Below are positions 45,622-55,721 of a stretch of DNA of 64,000 nucleotides, piece by piece; position 1 is the first letter of the stretch; each line of letters starts with the position of its first letter. Position numbers and translations under genes: made by a program. The stretch is taken from contig NZ_JAABOK010000005.1 in assembly GCF_009928525.1 (NCBI RefSeq), positions 692-64,691 of the forward strand, given 5' to 3'. Below the pieces are notes generated by a model. That model was not told the DNA's origin. It did no database searches and was given only the letters and a program-made list of their open reading frames with translations. Source of the stretch: Chitinophaga solisilvae (GTDB lineage: Bacteria; Bacteroidota; Bacteroidia; Chitinophagales; Chitinophagaceae).

Positions 45622-46208
45622 GAGGCCAGCAGATATACCCGGAGGCTGCCCGCTCCCTGTGCGCCATGTACCAGCACTGCACCGATATCGGTAGTAGCGG
45701 ACGGTCCCATCATAAAACAGCCGTAAGCCGTATCTTCCAGGTGCACCTTGAGATAGGCATCGTACATATCCGGCACTATCTGGTCGGGCGACAGCAGTAT
45801 AACCAGGTGCTGTGCTAAAAATCCCAGTGTACTTACCAGCGGATCTTCCTGATTCAGCCATACCATTCCATTTTCCGCAACGCCGAAGCAGGCGCGGATA
45901 ATGCCTACGTCTACGTCTGCCAGGTCGTGCGGATGGCCCGTACAATAAAAGTCTTTATTGCCGCTGATCTCCGGAGCGGCGGAACAGATAACCCTGGCCT
46001 GCGGATATTGTGATACCAGCAAAGCCTGTGCTGCCGCAGCATCAGCAGGACGGAAAATATCACCCCCGGCAGCTTTGAGCCGGGCTTCAAAAACCGGCAG
46101 CAAGGCAGCAGGTTTGGAAGAAACAGGTATATCAGAACAGGCGTTCTGCCCGGCCGGTTGCATCCGGGCGTCTGGTGGCTGGTTGCGGGTGGTTGTTTCC
46201 ATCATCAT
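45618..46208 (-). CDS. LUD-domain protein (LutC/YkgG type)
   Basis: A 196-residue soluble protein whose middle and C-terminal part (about 60-195) has the LutC/LUD fold pattern (DVGIIRACFGVAENGMVWL and TTDIGAVLVHGAQGAG). In lactate-utilisation systems LutC is the third subunit beside LutA and LutB, which are absent here. The N-terminus is Met/Pro/Gln-rich, and the start (MMMETTT...) has three adjacent Met codons. It overlaps the plus-strand lipoprotein gene by 4 bases. The role here is unclear. Confidence 0.8.
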   Translation of the reverse strand: MMMETTTRNQPPDARMQPAGQNACSDIPVSSKPAALLPVFEARLKAAGGDIFRPADAAAAQALLVSQYPQARVICSAAPEISGNKDFYCTGHPHDLADVDVGIIRACFGVAENGMVWLNQEDPLVSTLGFLAQHLVILLSPDQIVPDMYDAYLKVHLEDTAYGCFMMGPSATTDIGAVLVHGAQGAGSLRVYLLAS

Positions 46209-46462
46209 TAGCGTTTTTTAAGTTGCAGGAATGTTTATCAGATTGTACTCACGGTTACGGCTCAACGTATTTCAGCAGACAGTTGCAGGCAGCGCGCGGC
46301 AGATAACTCTCCCTTATTTCCGGGTAACGGGACAGGGCATTAAGGTAATATGGAATGACCCGGCTGGCTTTCATTGTATACTGCTTTCTTATTATTTAAC
46401 ATCTCAGCGGATATTTTGTTGCAGGTTTGGAATCGTAAATCCTTTCCTTATTTTTGGCCCCG

Positions 46463-47086
46463 ATGCTACCAGGTAATAACCATAATAATCAGGCATGGTC
46501 CATGCTGCGTGCGGGCGATCAGTCCGCTATGCTGTTGCTGTACGACGAACATTACACCGGACTGCTGAACTATGGTATTAAACTGACGGGTAACAGGGAG
46601 CTGTCTGCCGAATGCATCACACAGGTGCTGATAGATTTATGGGATAAGCGGAAAGTGCTGCCGGAGGTGACCAATGTACGCGCCTACCTGCTCACCTGCA
46701 TCCGCCGTAAGGTAATGGCAGAGCTGAAAGCCGGCAGAATGCGCGAGCAGCGGCATCAGGACTTTGAGGCCGGCCGGGAGCAGAGTGAAGCCGCCTATGA
46801 ACAGTTTATCATCGCCGCACAATCAGATAAGGTGCTGAAACAGCGACTGGGCAATGCGTTAAAGCAATTGTCGCCCAGACAGCTGGAATTGCTCCGGCTC
46901 AGGTATTTTGAAGATAAAGATTATGATGAAATTGCCGCCATCTGCCATATTACGAAGCGTACTGCTTATAACAGCATCCACGACGCCATTAAAATACTAC
47001 GTACGGAATTATATGCCGGCGGTGACGAAAACCAGTCGCTGTACAGTATTCCGGTTCTTGTAATACTCCTGCTGACCATGCAGTAA
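46463..47086 (+). CDS. FecI-type ECF sigma factor
   Basis: A 207-residue sigma-70 family protein. The start ATG at 46463 is used; a TTG three codons earlier would add MAP. Region 2 is at about 20-90, including the aromatic DLWDKR stretch. Region 4 is the C-terminal HTH (about 130-185, LSPRQLELLRLRYFEDKDYD). It belongs to the phylum's sigma/FecR/SusC-with-STN systems and probably activates the SusC/SusD pair at 48324-53364. The FecR gene follows about 67 bases downstream. Confidence 0.92.
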   Translation: MLPGNNHNNQAWSMLRAGDQSAMLLLYDEHYTGLLNYGIKLTGNRELSAECITQVLIDLWDKRKVLPEVTNVRAYLLTCIRRKVMAELKAGRMREQRHQDFEAGREQSEAAYEQFIIAAQSDKVLKQRLGNALKQLSPRQLELLRLRYFEDKDYDEIAAICHITKRTAYNSIHDAIKILRTELYAGGDENQSLYSIPVLVILLLTMQ

Positions 47087-47153
47087 AAATTTTTTTCCAT
47101 TTTGCCGGTAAAAACCAACTACCCGCTGCTCTATATATAAAAGAGCCTTTTTT

Positions 47154-48194
47154 ATGCCTTCTTTCCAGGATTACAGTACGGAGGATTTCCTGCAGGAATC
47201 ATCATTCTGCCGCTATTGCAGCGGAACAGACCCGTATGCTGTTAACTTCTGGGAGAAATGGCTGAAAGACAACCCTGATAAAAAACAGGAAGCAAAGCAG
47301 GCCAGGGAAATGTATTACCTGCTGAACGGAAATATTCATCCCGCTGTCTTTCAGCAGCACAGACGGCAATTTGAAGCAGCCTTTCAGCAGCATCTGCGGC
47401 AGCACACAACTACGGTTACGGTACCGGTAAAGGGTATACGTAAATTATCTTTCCTGTTCAGAGCAGCCATCGTTACCGGATTGATTGCCCTCGGCGGCTA
47501 CGCCGGCTGGCAATGGCTGCAGCCACCGGCCTTTGTTGTATACAGCAGCGCGGCAGGGGAGCGCAGAACTTTCCGGCTGCCGGATGGTACCCGGGTGATG
47601 CTGAATGCCGGCAGCCGGCTCACCATTCCGCACGGCTTCTGTACATCCGGCCGGGAGGTGACCCTGAGCGGTGAAGCCTTCTTTGACGTGCAAGTCGCCG
47701 CAGGTAAGCCTTTTGTTGTTCATACTACGGGAATGGATATACGTGTGCTCGGTACGGTATTCAACGTACGCGCCTACCCGGAAGATAAAACTGCCGTCAC
47801 CACCCTGCTGCGCGGTAAAGTAGAAGTACTGGTGAAAGCTGCCGGCAAACGGATGGTGCTCGCCCCTGCCGAAAAGGTAGCCATACAGACAGCACACCCG
47901 GCAGAAAAACCGGTGCTCACCAAAGTGACGCTGCAGCAGCAGGACAGCGTTGCTCAGGAAGTACTATGGACCCGCAACCGCCTTATCCTGAACGACCTGC
48001 CCCTGCGGGAAGCCGCACTGGAAATGGAAAGATGGTATGGCGTGCGGATAACAGTTGATAATAGCATTTCCGGTAAGTTAAGATATACCGCCACCTTCGA
48101 AAAAGAAACAGTAGAACAGGCATTACAGGCACTGCAGCAATCCGTGCCTTTCCATTATAAAATAAGTGACCATGAAATAATTATCAGCCAGTAA
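47154..48194 (+). CDS. FecR family anti-sigma factor
   Basis: A 346-residue protein. The cytoplasmic N-terminus (about 1-90) precedes one membrane helix (about 98-116). The periplasmic FecR domain follows (about 128-230), with EAFFDVQVAAGKPFVVHT, and a C-terminal DUF4974-like domain carries LRYTATFEKETVEQALQAL. It holds the FecI-type sigma until the STN domain of the SusC protein signals that substrate is bound. Its gene lies between sigma and SusC, as usual. Confidence 0.94.
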   Translation: MPSFQDYSTEDFLQESSFCRYCSGTDPYAVNFWEKWLKDNPDKKQEAKQAREMYYLLNGNIHPAVFQQHRRQFEAAFQQHLRQHTTTVTVPVKGIRKLSFLFRAAIVTGLIALGGYAGWQWLQPPAFVVYSSAAGERRTFRLPDGTRVMLNAGSRLTIPHGFCTSGREVTLSGEAFFDVQVAAGKPFVVHTTGMDIRVLGTVFNVRAYPEDKTAVTTLLRGKVEVLVKAAGKRMVLAPAEKVAIQTAHPAEKPVLTKVTLQQQDSVAQEVLWTRNRLILNDLPLREAALEMERWYGVRITVDNSISGKLRYTATFEKETVEQALQALQQSVPFHYKISDHEIIISQ

Positions 48195-48323
48195 CAGGAA
48201 TATACCAACCATTTTTCTGATAAACTAAAAAAGGAGCGCATGAAAGCTCCCTGATGTAAAGTAAAAGGCCACCGGCCTGAGCCGGGTATTGTAGCCGATT
48301 TAGGACTTTAACCAACTTAATGT

Positions 48324-51300
48324 ATGAAAAGAATCTGTTTGCGTGGAGCACTGACCGTGCTCCCGGGACGGCGTATTGCAGGTCTTACGCTGTGGTTGTC
48401 ACTATTTATGCTCATCTGCACGCATAATATCCTTGCAGGTAACGGTATGCAGCAGACGAAATTATCCCTGCACCTGAAAACAGTACCTATCATCAGGGTT
48501 TTCAGCGCTATCGAACAGCAATCTCCCTACCGCTTTGTATACAGCAGTACCATCATCCCGGCAGAGAAACGCGTTACCATTGAAGCGGAAGATATAACGG
48601 TAACGGATGTACTGAAACAGATACTATCCAATACAGAGCTGGAGTTTCGTAACGGAGACAACAACCTGATCATCATCTCCCGGCAGCAGCCACCCCAGCA
48701 GAAAGACCGTATACTGAAGGGAAAGGTGCTGGATGAATCCCGCAACCCTGTGCCCGGTGTGAGTATTATGCTGGAGAACATGCAGGCAGGATGTAATACG
48801 GATGGCAACGGAGAATTTACACTTGCTGTTAAGAATGCCAATCCCATACTCATCATCAGCTCTATGGGCTTCATCACGAAGAAAGTGCCCGCCGGGGATC
48901 AGCCTTACCTGGAAATTATTCTATCGCCCAATATCTCCGTATTGCAGCAGGTGGTAGTTACAGGTTATCAGACTATCTCACGCGAGCGTAGCGCCGGCTC
49001 TTTCTCCCGGGTAGACGGCTCGCAGCTGCAGCAGAAGTCGGGCAGCATGAATGTGCTGGACCGCCTGGAAGGGCTGGCGCCGGGGCTGGCGATGAACAAC
49101 GGCGACAAGGCCGACAAATTTCTTATCCGTGGCGTATCCAGCGTTAACGCCAGCAGGCAGCCCCTGTTTGTGGTGGATGGCGTGCCGATGGCCTATGACT
49201 ACGTTGCCAGCTTCGTAAATCCGAATGATGTAGAAAATATTACTTTTCTGAAAGATGCTACCGCAGCATCTATCTGGGGCGCCAATGCCGCCAACGGTGT
49301 AGTGGTGGTTACCACTAAAAAAGGGAAAAATACCAACCGTAAAATCTCCGTTAGCTATGATGGCTTTGCTTCTTTCAAAGGGCTACCTGACGACGATTAC
49401 CAGCATCGCATGAACAGCGCGCAGCTGGTAAAAGCAGCCAGAGAAATTTTCAATCCGGCTGCCTACCCCTGGAAAACAGTGACAGCACCGGGCATCGGTA
49501 ATACCGATCCGATTGTGTACCCGCATGAACAAATACTGTATGATCTGCAGAACGGCATTATCAGCCAGGCTGCCGCAGATGCCCGCCTGGACTCGCTCGC
49601 AGGGCTGGATAATCGCAACCAGTTTAATAAATACCTGCGTCAGCCCGGCTTCCTTACCAACCACAGCTTATCATTCTCCGGTGGCAGCCAGTATCACACC
49701 TATTACGGTTCCCTCGCCTATACCGGCAAACAGGGCGGCGATACCGCCAACATGAACCGTTATCTCATGAACCTCCGCCAGGACTTCTTCCTGAGTAAAG
49801 CAGTGAAAGCAGACCTGACAATAAATCTCTCGCAGGAGAAATCCAAAGCGCAGGTGATTCCTTTTTTATCTGCCAACTCACTGCCTTCCTTCCTGCCTTA
49901 TGTTATGCTGGCCGACGATCAGGGGAATCCTTTGTCCCTGGCGGACCTGCAGATATATGCACCTTATCGCCGCGCCGCGGAACAGAAGAGTGGTATTAAC
50001 CTGGACTACATCCCACTGCTTGAAAAGGAATATACACGTAACAATGCTGCCAAAGTAACTTCCGCCAGAGTGAACACAGGCTTCAGCATCAGGCTGATGA
50101 AAGGGTTGACCTATGAAGGCCGCTTCCAGTATCAGCAGGTGAACAGTCATCAATATCTTTTCTACGATCAGCCATCCTACCGGAACCGTTATGAGCTGGT
50201 GCATTTCACACAGGCCGCTGCTGCGCCCGGAGGAAAGCCTACCTACTATCTGCCTGAAACAGGTGGGTTCTACAGGTCTGTTAACCGGCAGAACACTGCC
50301 TGGACAGCCCGTAACCAGTTCTCCTATGATAATACCTTTCAGCAGCACCACCAGGTAACCCTGCTCGCCGGTACAGAAGTGAGGGGTGATAAAACACGCG
50401 GAGAAACTTCCGAACGCCGGGGCTTTGACTTTCAGACGCTCACCTATTATACCTATGACGAAAAACTGCTGGAAGTAACCGGTATCAACAAACCGGTACT
50501 GGGCACTTCCAGCAGCACCAAAAGCACGCTGGCCTCCACGCCTTACCGCGCCGAAGAACTGGAGACAAGGTTCTTCTCATTATATGCCAATGCCGCCTAT
50601 ACCTATCAGCAGCGGTATAACCTGAACGGAAGTATACGCATGGATCAGTCTAACCTGTTTGGGACCGAGAAAAGCCAGCAGTACAAGCCCATCTGGTCCG
50701 TGGGCGCAGGCTGGCTGCTCAGCAATGAAGCGTTTTTTGATGTAAAAGGTATCAGCAGATTAAACATCCGCCTGACCTATGGCCTGGGAGGAAACTCTCC
50801 CAGACCAGGTTCCGGCAGTACCATGGATATTATTCTTGCAGAAAAAAATCCGCTGTTCAGCGATGTGGGTATCGGCTACAAACCGCTGCTGCCGGGTAAT
50901 AAAGCCCTCAGCTGGGAACGTACCAAAATGCTCAACGCCGGTGTGGTCATCGATCTGTGGAGCGGCCGGCTGACTGCCTCCATAGACGTATACCATAAGA
51001 AAACCACGGACCTGCTGGGCTTTCAGCCGCTGGACAGAACCAACGGATGGTACTACGGCTATGCCAACCTCGGAAATATGCTGAACAAGGGTATCGACGT
51101 TCAACTCAACAGCAGGAATATCGCAAAGGGCAGCTTCGCCTGGAATACCCTGTTTACGCTGGGTTACAACAAAAACAAGGTGCTGAGCCTGAAGAGAAGT
51201 ACAGTGCTGACGCCAGGTAACAAGGCCAATGAAGGTTTCCTCGAAGGTTATCCGGCATATTCCATCTATGCGTATGATTGGGCCGGGCTGGACGGCATGG

Positions 51301-51902
51301 GGGACCCACAGATCATTACGCATGACGGCAAAAAGGTGAAAACATCCGGCAACGTTACCGCCGATGATCTTTCTTTCGCCGGTATTATTCAGCCGCAATG
51401 GTACGGCGGTATCACCAATACTTTTCATTACCGCCGGTTTGACCTGTCGTTCCTGGTGGTATATAACCTTGGCTACCAGATGCGCCGCGATGTAAATACA
51501 TTCTACTCCGGCAGGCTGAAAGGCAATATCCCCGCGTCTTTCGAAGACCGCTGGCAAAAACCGGGCGATGAAGCGTTCACCAATACGCCGTCTTATGTAG
51601 CAGTTAATGCCGAAGATATTAACCGCCGCAGCACTACTTTTTACCGGCAGGCAGATATCAATGTAGTCAACGCCGCCTATATGAAACTGCGGGACCTTAC
51701 CCTTTCCTACACGCTGCCGGAGGGCATTGCCGGGCGGTTGTTCATGGACAACTGCCGCATCTACGGGCAGCTGAATAATGTGATGCTATGGAAAAAGAAT
51801 AAGGATGATATAGACCCGGAATATTATAACCTGGCCCAGGGTGTACGCACACAGGCGATGAAACCGTTTTTTACAGTAGGCGTTAACGTTAGGTTCAAAT
51901 AA
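48324..51902 (+). CDS. SusC/RagA TonB-dependent transporter with STN signalling domain
   Basis: A 1192-residue protein. The long signal peptide and a positively charged start (about 1-40) precede an STN domain (about 55-115, HLKTVPIIRVFSAIEQQSPY region). A carboxypeptidase-like domain follows (about 135-205), then the TonB box LQQVVVTGY (about 212) and plug and barrel with SIWGANAANGVVVVTTKKG. The STN makes it a transducer: when substrate binds, it signals through the FecR protein to the sigma factor. It shares its operon with SusD 17 bases downstream. Confidence 0.96.
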   Translation: MKRICLRGALTVLPGRRIAGLTLWLSLFMLICTHNILAGNGMQQTKLSLHLKTVPIIRVFSAIEQQSPYRFVYSSTIIPAEKRVTIEAEDITVTDVLKQILSNTELEFRNGDNNLIIISRQQPPQQKDRILKGKVLDESRNPVPGVSIMLENMQAGCNTDGNGEFTLAVKNANPILIISSMGFITKKVPAGDQPYLEIILSPNISVLQQVVVTGYQTISRERSAGSFSRVDGSQLQQKSGSMNVLDRLEGLAPGLAMNNGDKADKFLIRGVSSVNASRQPLFVVDGVPMAYDYVASFVNPNDVENITFLKDATAASIWGANAANGVVVVTTKKGKNTNRKISVSYDGFASFKGLPDDDYQHRMNSAQLVKAAREIFNPAAYPWKTVTAPGIGNTDPIVYPHEQILYDLQNGIISQAAADARLDSLAGLDNRNQFNKYLRQPGFLTNHSLSFSGGSQYHTYYGSLAYTGKQGGDTANMNRYLMNLRQDFFLSKAVKADLTINLSQEKSKAQVIPFLSANSLPSFLPYVMLADDQGNPLSLADLQIYAPYRRAAEQKSGINLDYIPLLEKEYTRNNAAKVTSARVNTGFSIRLMKGLTYEGRFQYQQVNSHQYLFYDQPSYRNRYELVHFTQAAAAPGGKPTYYLPETGGFYRSVNRQNTAWTARNQFSYDNTFQQHHQVTLLAGTEVRGDKTRGETSERRGFDFQTLTYYTYDEKLLEVTGINKPVLGTSSSTKSTLASTPYRAEELETRFFSLYANAAYTYQQRYNLNGSIRMDQSNLFGTEKSQQYKPIWSVGAGWLLSNEAFFDVKGISRLNIRLTYGLGGNSPRPGSGSTMDIILAEKNPLFSDVGIGYKPLLPGNKALSWERTKMLNAGVVIDLWSGRLTASIDVYHKKTTDLLGFQPLDRTNGWYYGYANLGNMLNKGIDVQLNSRNIAKGSFAWNTLFTLGYNKNKVLSLKRSTVLTPGNKANEGFLEGYPAYSIYAYDWAGLDGMGDPQIITHDGKKVKTSGNVTADDLSFAGIIQPQWYGGITNTFHYRRFDLSFLVVYNLGYQMRRDVNTFYSGRLKGNIPASFEDRWQKPGDEAFTNTPSYVAVNAEDINRRSTTFYRQADINVVNAAYMKLRDLTLSYTLPEGIAGRLFMDNCRIYGQLNNVMLWKKNKDDIDPEYYNLAQGVRTQAMKPFFTVGVNVRFK

Positions 51903-51918
51903 TTAAAACAAGTGCAGC

Positions 51919-53364
51919 ATGAAAAAAAGATTATTGTACATATCATTGATATCCGCTGCCATGGCGGGCAGCAGCTGTAACAAATTTCTGGATGTAGTGC
52001 CTAAAGGCAAAGATACTCCCCGTACGCTGGAACATTATAACGGTCTGCTGAACAGTACGGCGCTTGTCAATTATGCCGATGTTGTGCAGGCAGAAAACGG
52101 AAGCACCACCACTAAAGGTACGGCGGTGGTGAGTGTGATGATGGGAGATGACCTGATTACAGACCCTTTGTTTCTGCAGGTAATGGGCCCTTCTGTAGCG
52201 AATGCCTATACCTGGCAGGCAGATATTTTCCGCCCGGAAGATGATGTAGCCGAATGGGGCGCCTTCTACGGACAAAACTATGTGTATAACCTTATAGCCA
52301 ACAACGTAATGGCGGTTGCAGGCAATGAGGAGAAGAAAAGGCAGGTGCGCGCAGAAGCCCGTGCAGCGCGTGCGCTCATGCATTTTATGCTGGTGAATTA
52401 TTTCGGGAAACCGTACAATGCCGCCACCGCTGCCGGCGATCCCGGCATACCGGTTGTAAAGGAAGCAAATGCCAATGGCACCATACCGCCCCGGAGCAGT
52501 GTGCAGGAAGTATATGATTTTATCATCAGCGAACTGCAGGCGGCTATTCCGGACCTTCCGGAGATAACGCCTATGCGCCTGCGTATGGGGCAGGCAGCAG
52601 GGTATTATCTGCTGGGGCAGACTTACCTGACCATGGGCCGGTACGAAGCGGCACTGAAAGCGCTGGAATCATGCCGTGCGGCGGTAGCTAAAAGCCATGT
52701 GCCGGTACGCTTGTATGATTACAATCAGATGATGCCGCAGTGGACATCGCCGGCGCTGCCGCAGTACGGCGTATTTGGCCATCCTACGCAGTTTGATAAT
52801 GAAGAGAACATCTACCTGAAGCAGATCAACATCCTGGATTTTGTTTTCGGGAATGTGGCGATGCTGAGTCCGGCAGCGGAAGAGAAATTCGATCCGGCAG
52901 ATCTCCGGCTGAAGTTCTTTTACAACAAGGACTATCTCACCGGTTCTATGACATTGCCGTATAAACTGCGTAATTCACCGATAGCCATCAATATAGGAGC
53001 CGGTTTGCCAGGGCTATACCTGATGCTGGCGGAGTGTGAAGCCCGTACCGGTAACCTGGCAGCCGCAGCAGCTGATCTGCTTACCCTGCGTAAATCCCGT
53101 ATGCCCGCCGATAAGGCGGTTGTCAGCGCCACCACCCGGGAAGAGATGATCCGTTTTGTGATAGATGAACGCATCCGTGAACTGGCCTGTACCGGGCAGC
53201 GCTGGTTCGATATGCGCCGTCTCTCCAATGACCCGATTTTTAAAGATATAACGTATACGCATACACTGGGAAGTAAAACCTGGACACTCTCCCCCGAACG
53301 CCTCACCCTGCGCATCCCGGCGAAGATCTTGCAGCAGAACCCCGGCATGCCGGACAACCCCTGA
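51919..53364 (+). CDS. SusD/RagB-type surface lipoprotein 2
   Basis: A 481-residue lipoprotein (lipobox G-S-S-C, Cys20) with the SusD helical core (RALMHFMLVNYFGKPYNA in the middle and ELACTGQRWFDMRRL near the C-terminus). It is the partner of the STN-SusC and closes the signalling locus. A family B palindrome starts in its stop codon. Confidence 0.95.
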   Translation: MKKRLLYISLISAAMAGSSCNKFLDVVPKGKDTPRTLEHYNGLLNSTALVNYADVVQAENGSTTTKGTAVVSVMMGDDLITDPLFLQVMGPSVANAYTWQADIFRPEDDVAEWGAFYGQNYVYNLIANNVMAVAGNEEKKRQVRAEARAARALMHFMLVNYFGKPYNAATAAGDPGIPVVKEANANGTIPPRSSVQEVYDFIISELQAAIPDLPEITPMRLRMGQAAGYYLLGQTYLTMGRYEAALKALESCRAAVAKSHVPVRLYDYNQMMPQWTSPALPQYGVFGHPTQFDNEENIYLKQINILDFVFGNVAMLSPAAEEKFDPADLRLKFFYNKDYLTGSMTLPYKLRNSPIAINIGAGLPGLYLMLAECEARTGNLAAAAADLLTLRKSRMPADKAVVSATTREEMIRFVIDERIRELACTGQRWFDMRRLSNDPIFKDITYTHTLGSKTWTLSPERLTLRIPAKILQQNPGMPDNP

Positions 53365-53486
53365 TTATTTTATTATTTGGTTATTTGAGATGTAAAATGC
53401 AGCGGAGATTAACGTATAAGACTACACGTTAATCTCCGCTGCATTTTACATCTCAAATAACCAAATAATAAAATAATAAAATAATC
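53363..53486. repeat. Long intergenic palindrome, family B (copy 3)
   Basis: Nearly perfect: GATTATTTTATTATTTGG... (53363-53412) pairs with ...CCAAATAATAAAATAATAAAATAATC (to 53486; abbreviated), centre AAATGCAGCGG / CCGCTGCATTT. It lies between convergent genes, 3' of SusD and 3' of the SDR gene. Confidence 0.9.
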
Positions 53487-53504
53487 TGGGGCTTTGGGTG
53501 GGCC

Positions 53505-54290
53505 CTACATTACCGGTGTTTTGCCTCCGTCTACGGCGGTGCTGGTACCGGTGATGTAGGCGGCGGCAGGGGAGGCGAGGAAAGCGACCATGGCAGCCAG
53601 TTCTGAGGATTTGCCAAAACGCTTCATGGGTATTTCCTGGAGCCATTCCTGTTCAATCACATCCGGAGAAACGTTACGGGCAGCTGCGCTGCTGTTGAAA
53701 AGACTTTGCAGGCGGGAGGTGGAAGTAGAGCCCGGCAATACGTTGTTAACCGTAATGTCGTGCGGGGCCAGTTCTCCGGCCAGTACTTTAGACCACCCGG
53801 CTACTGCCCAGCGGATGGTGGTAGATACGCCGAGATTTTTCAGCGGAGCCTTTACAGAGGTGGAAATAATATTGATTATACGGCCGTAGCCTGCGCGGAT
53901 CATACCGGGAACCAGTGCCTGGGTGAGTACCTGGCTGCACAGCAGGTGAGCGGAAAAGGCTTCTGCAAAGGCCTGTGGCGTAGCGTTGAGAATAGGCCCT
54001 GCCGCTGGTCCGCCGCTGTTGTTGATTAATATATGAATCGTTTCAGCTGCAGCCAGCTCCTGTGCCATGACAGTTACCCCCTGCAGGTTATTGAAGTCGG
54101 ATACGATGTAGCGGTGCAATTGCCCGCCGGTTGTGCTGAGGGAGGCTACCGCCGTTTTTAGGCTTTCCTCATTACGCGCAGTGAGTATACAGTTGGCGCC
54201 AAGTGCCGCCAGTTCTATAGCTGAAGCAAGCCCTAAGCCCTGAGAGCTGCCGCATACCAGCGCGGTTTTCCCTTTTAAAGAAAGATCCAT
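53505..54290 (-). CDS. SDR-family oxidoreductase, variant active site
   Basis: A 261-residue Rossmann-fold protein. The cofactor motif GSSQGLG (about 13-19) and the NNSGG strand (about 89-93) are typical. The catalytic Ser is in NIISTSV, but the usual YxxxK is altered: the stretch reads STTIRWAVAGWSK, with Lys kept and the Tyr apparently replaced by Ile or similar. This is seen in some SDR subgroups and questions normal reductase chemistry. It is monocistronic on the minus strand. Confidence 0.88.
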   Translation of the reverse strand: MDLSLKGKTALVCGSSQGLGLASAIELAALGANCILTARNEESLKTAVASLSTTGGQLHRYIVSDFNNLQGVTVMAQELAAAETIHILINNSGGPAAGPILNATPQAFAEAFSAHLLCSQVLTQALVPGMIRAGYGRIINIISTSVKAPLKNLGVSTTIRWAVAGWSKVLAGELAPHDITVNNVLPGSTSTSRLQSLFNSSAAARNVSPDVIEQEWLQEIPMKRFGKSSELAAMVAFLASPAAAYITGTSTAVDGGKTPVM

Positions 54291-54311
54291 GCGAATGATT
54301 TTTTGATTGTT

Positions 54312-54418
54312 GATTTTCTGATTTACGGATTGGCAAAGTACAGGAGATAATGATAGAACTATTCGTTAATTATCACTGAAAATATTTGCTGCATTTCAAA
54401 TCCGTAAATCAGAAAATC
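54312..54418. repeat. Long intergenic palindrome, family B (copy 4, diverged)
   Basis: GATTTTCTGATTTACGGATT (54312-54331) pairs with ...AATCCGTAAATCAGAAAATC (54399-54418). The centre is decayed, although TTTGCTGCATTTCAAA remains on one side. Further ACGGATTTA-like words follow to 54450. Confidence 0.75.
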
Positions 54419-54448
54419 CCAGAATTCGTAAATCCTAAATTTACGGAT

Positions 54449-55570
54449 TTACACGCGCACATAAATTCTTTTCTTGTCCAGGATAAACCCGATGGACCAG
54501 CATAGCAGCATGTAGGCCAGCGAAAACAGCAGGGAGCCGAATTTTCCGGGGGAGACGGGCTGGAAGATGACATCGTTGATCCACTTATACAGGCTGGACC
54601 CGTTGATGTGAATCACATACATGAGGATAACCAGTACTTCCGATAACAGATAGAGGAAGAGCGGGTTTTTACCGAAAACGGTGAAGAAGCCCGTGCCTTT
54701 GGTGAATCCCAGCATATCAATGATGATAATCAGCAGGGAGAGCAGCAGCAGATCTATACCTACCGTCAGCAGAACGTAGGAGCTGGTCCATAATTTTTTA
54801 TTGATAGGGAATACGGTATTCCATACATAGGCGAGTGCAATGAGCAGGGCGCCTGTGAAGATCATGCGCATGATGCCACCCTGCGTTTTGCCCTGGCGCT
54901 GTACAAACAGGCCGGCATAGTAACCGGCAATAACGTTGACAATAGCCGGGAAGGTGCTGAGTATACCTTCCGGATCAAAGGGGAATCCTTCTCCGTGGTA
55001 CAGGTGATTATCTCCCAGGATAAACTTATCCAGCATCAGTCCGGCATTACCATGAATACCATATTGATCGCCGGGAACGCCGGCAAACCAGAGTATAGCC
55101 CAGTATCCGAAGAGCAGCAGCGCGCTCACTGCCCATACCCATTTTTTAGGAAGATAATAAATAAGCAAGGAGGCGATGCCGTAGCAGAGTGCGATACGCT
55201 GCAGTACGCCCAGTATACGGGTATGGCTGAGCGGCTTGAATACGAGTCCGCTATCAGTATGCTGTACAAACGGGAACCAGTACATCAGGAATCCCAGCAG
55301 GAAAATGATAAGGGTACGTTTGAATATTTTGCCCAATACGGCAGCGTTTCCCAGCTGCCCGTATTTTTTCATACTAAAGCTCATAGCATTTCCCACAGCA
55401 AAGAGAAAGGAGGGGAAAACCAGGTCGGTAGGCGTCCAGCCATGCCAGGAGGCATGATCCAGCGGCCAGTAAGTGCCGCCGGTTCCGCCGGTATTAACGA
55501 TAATCATGAAACAAACGGTCATGCCGCGGAAGACATCCAGCGGTAGGAATCGTTGGGAGGCTTGTGTCAT
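54449..55570 (-). CDS. DUF5009/HGSNAT-like membrane acyltransferase
   Basis: A 373-residue integral membrane protein with about ten hydrophobic segments. The N-terminal FLPLDVFRGMTVCFMIIVNT and the following WHGWTPTDLVFPSFLF are characteristic of DUF5009/heparan-alpha-glucosaminide N-acetyltransferase-like proteins. In bacteria the substrate is unknown, probably a surface sugar. Its neighbour on the plus strand is a GH5-like lipoprotein, so a glycan-related role is plausible. Confidence 0.9.
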   Translation of the reverse strand: MTQASQRFLPLDVFRGMTVCFMIIVNTGGTGGTYWPLDHASWHGWTPTDLVFPSFLFAVGNAMSFSMKKYGQLGNAAVLGKIFKRTLIIFLLGFLMYWFPFVQHTDSGLVFKPLSHTRILGVLQRIALCYGIASLLIYYLPKKWVWAVSALLLFGYWAILWFAGVPGDQYGIHGNAGLMLDKFILGDNHLYHGEGFPFDPEGILSTFPAIVNVIAGYYAGLFVQRQGKTQGGIMRMIFTGALLIALAYVWNTVFPINKKLWTSSYVLLTVGIDLLLLSLLIIIIDMLGFTKGTGFFTVFGKNPLFLYLLSEVLVILMYVIHINGSSLYKWINDVIFQPVSPGKFGSLLFSLAYMLLCWSIGFILDKKRIYVRV

Positions 55571-55721
55571 TTTTCCCGGAAATTATTGGTTGATAAGATG
55601 GTAAGGAATGCAACTCGCGTTTGAGTGTCTACAATATAGACATCTTATTTCAAATTGCAAATATTGAATATAAATCGCGGGAGAAAATTTGTAAATTCAG
55701 GATCAACATAAATTCCACGAT

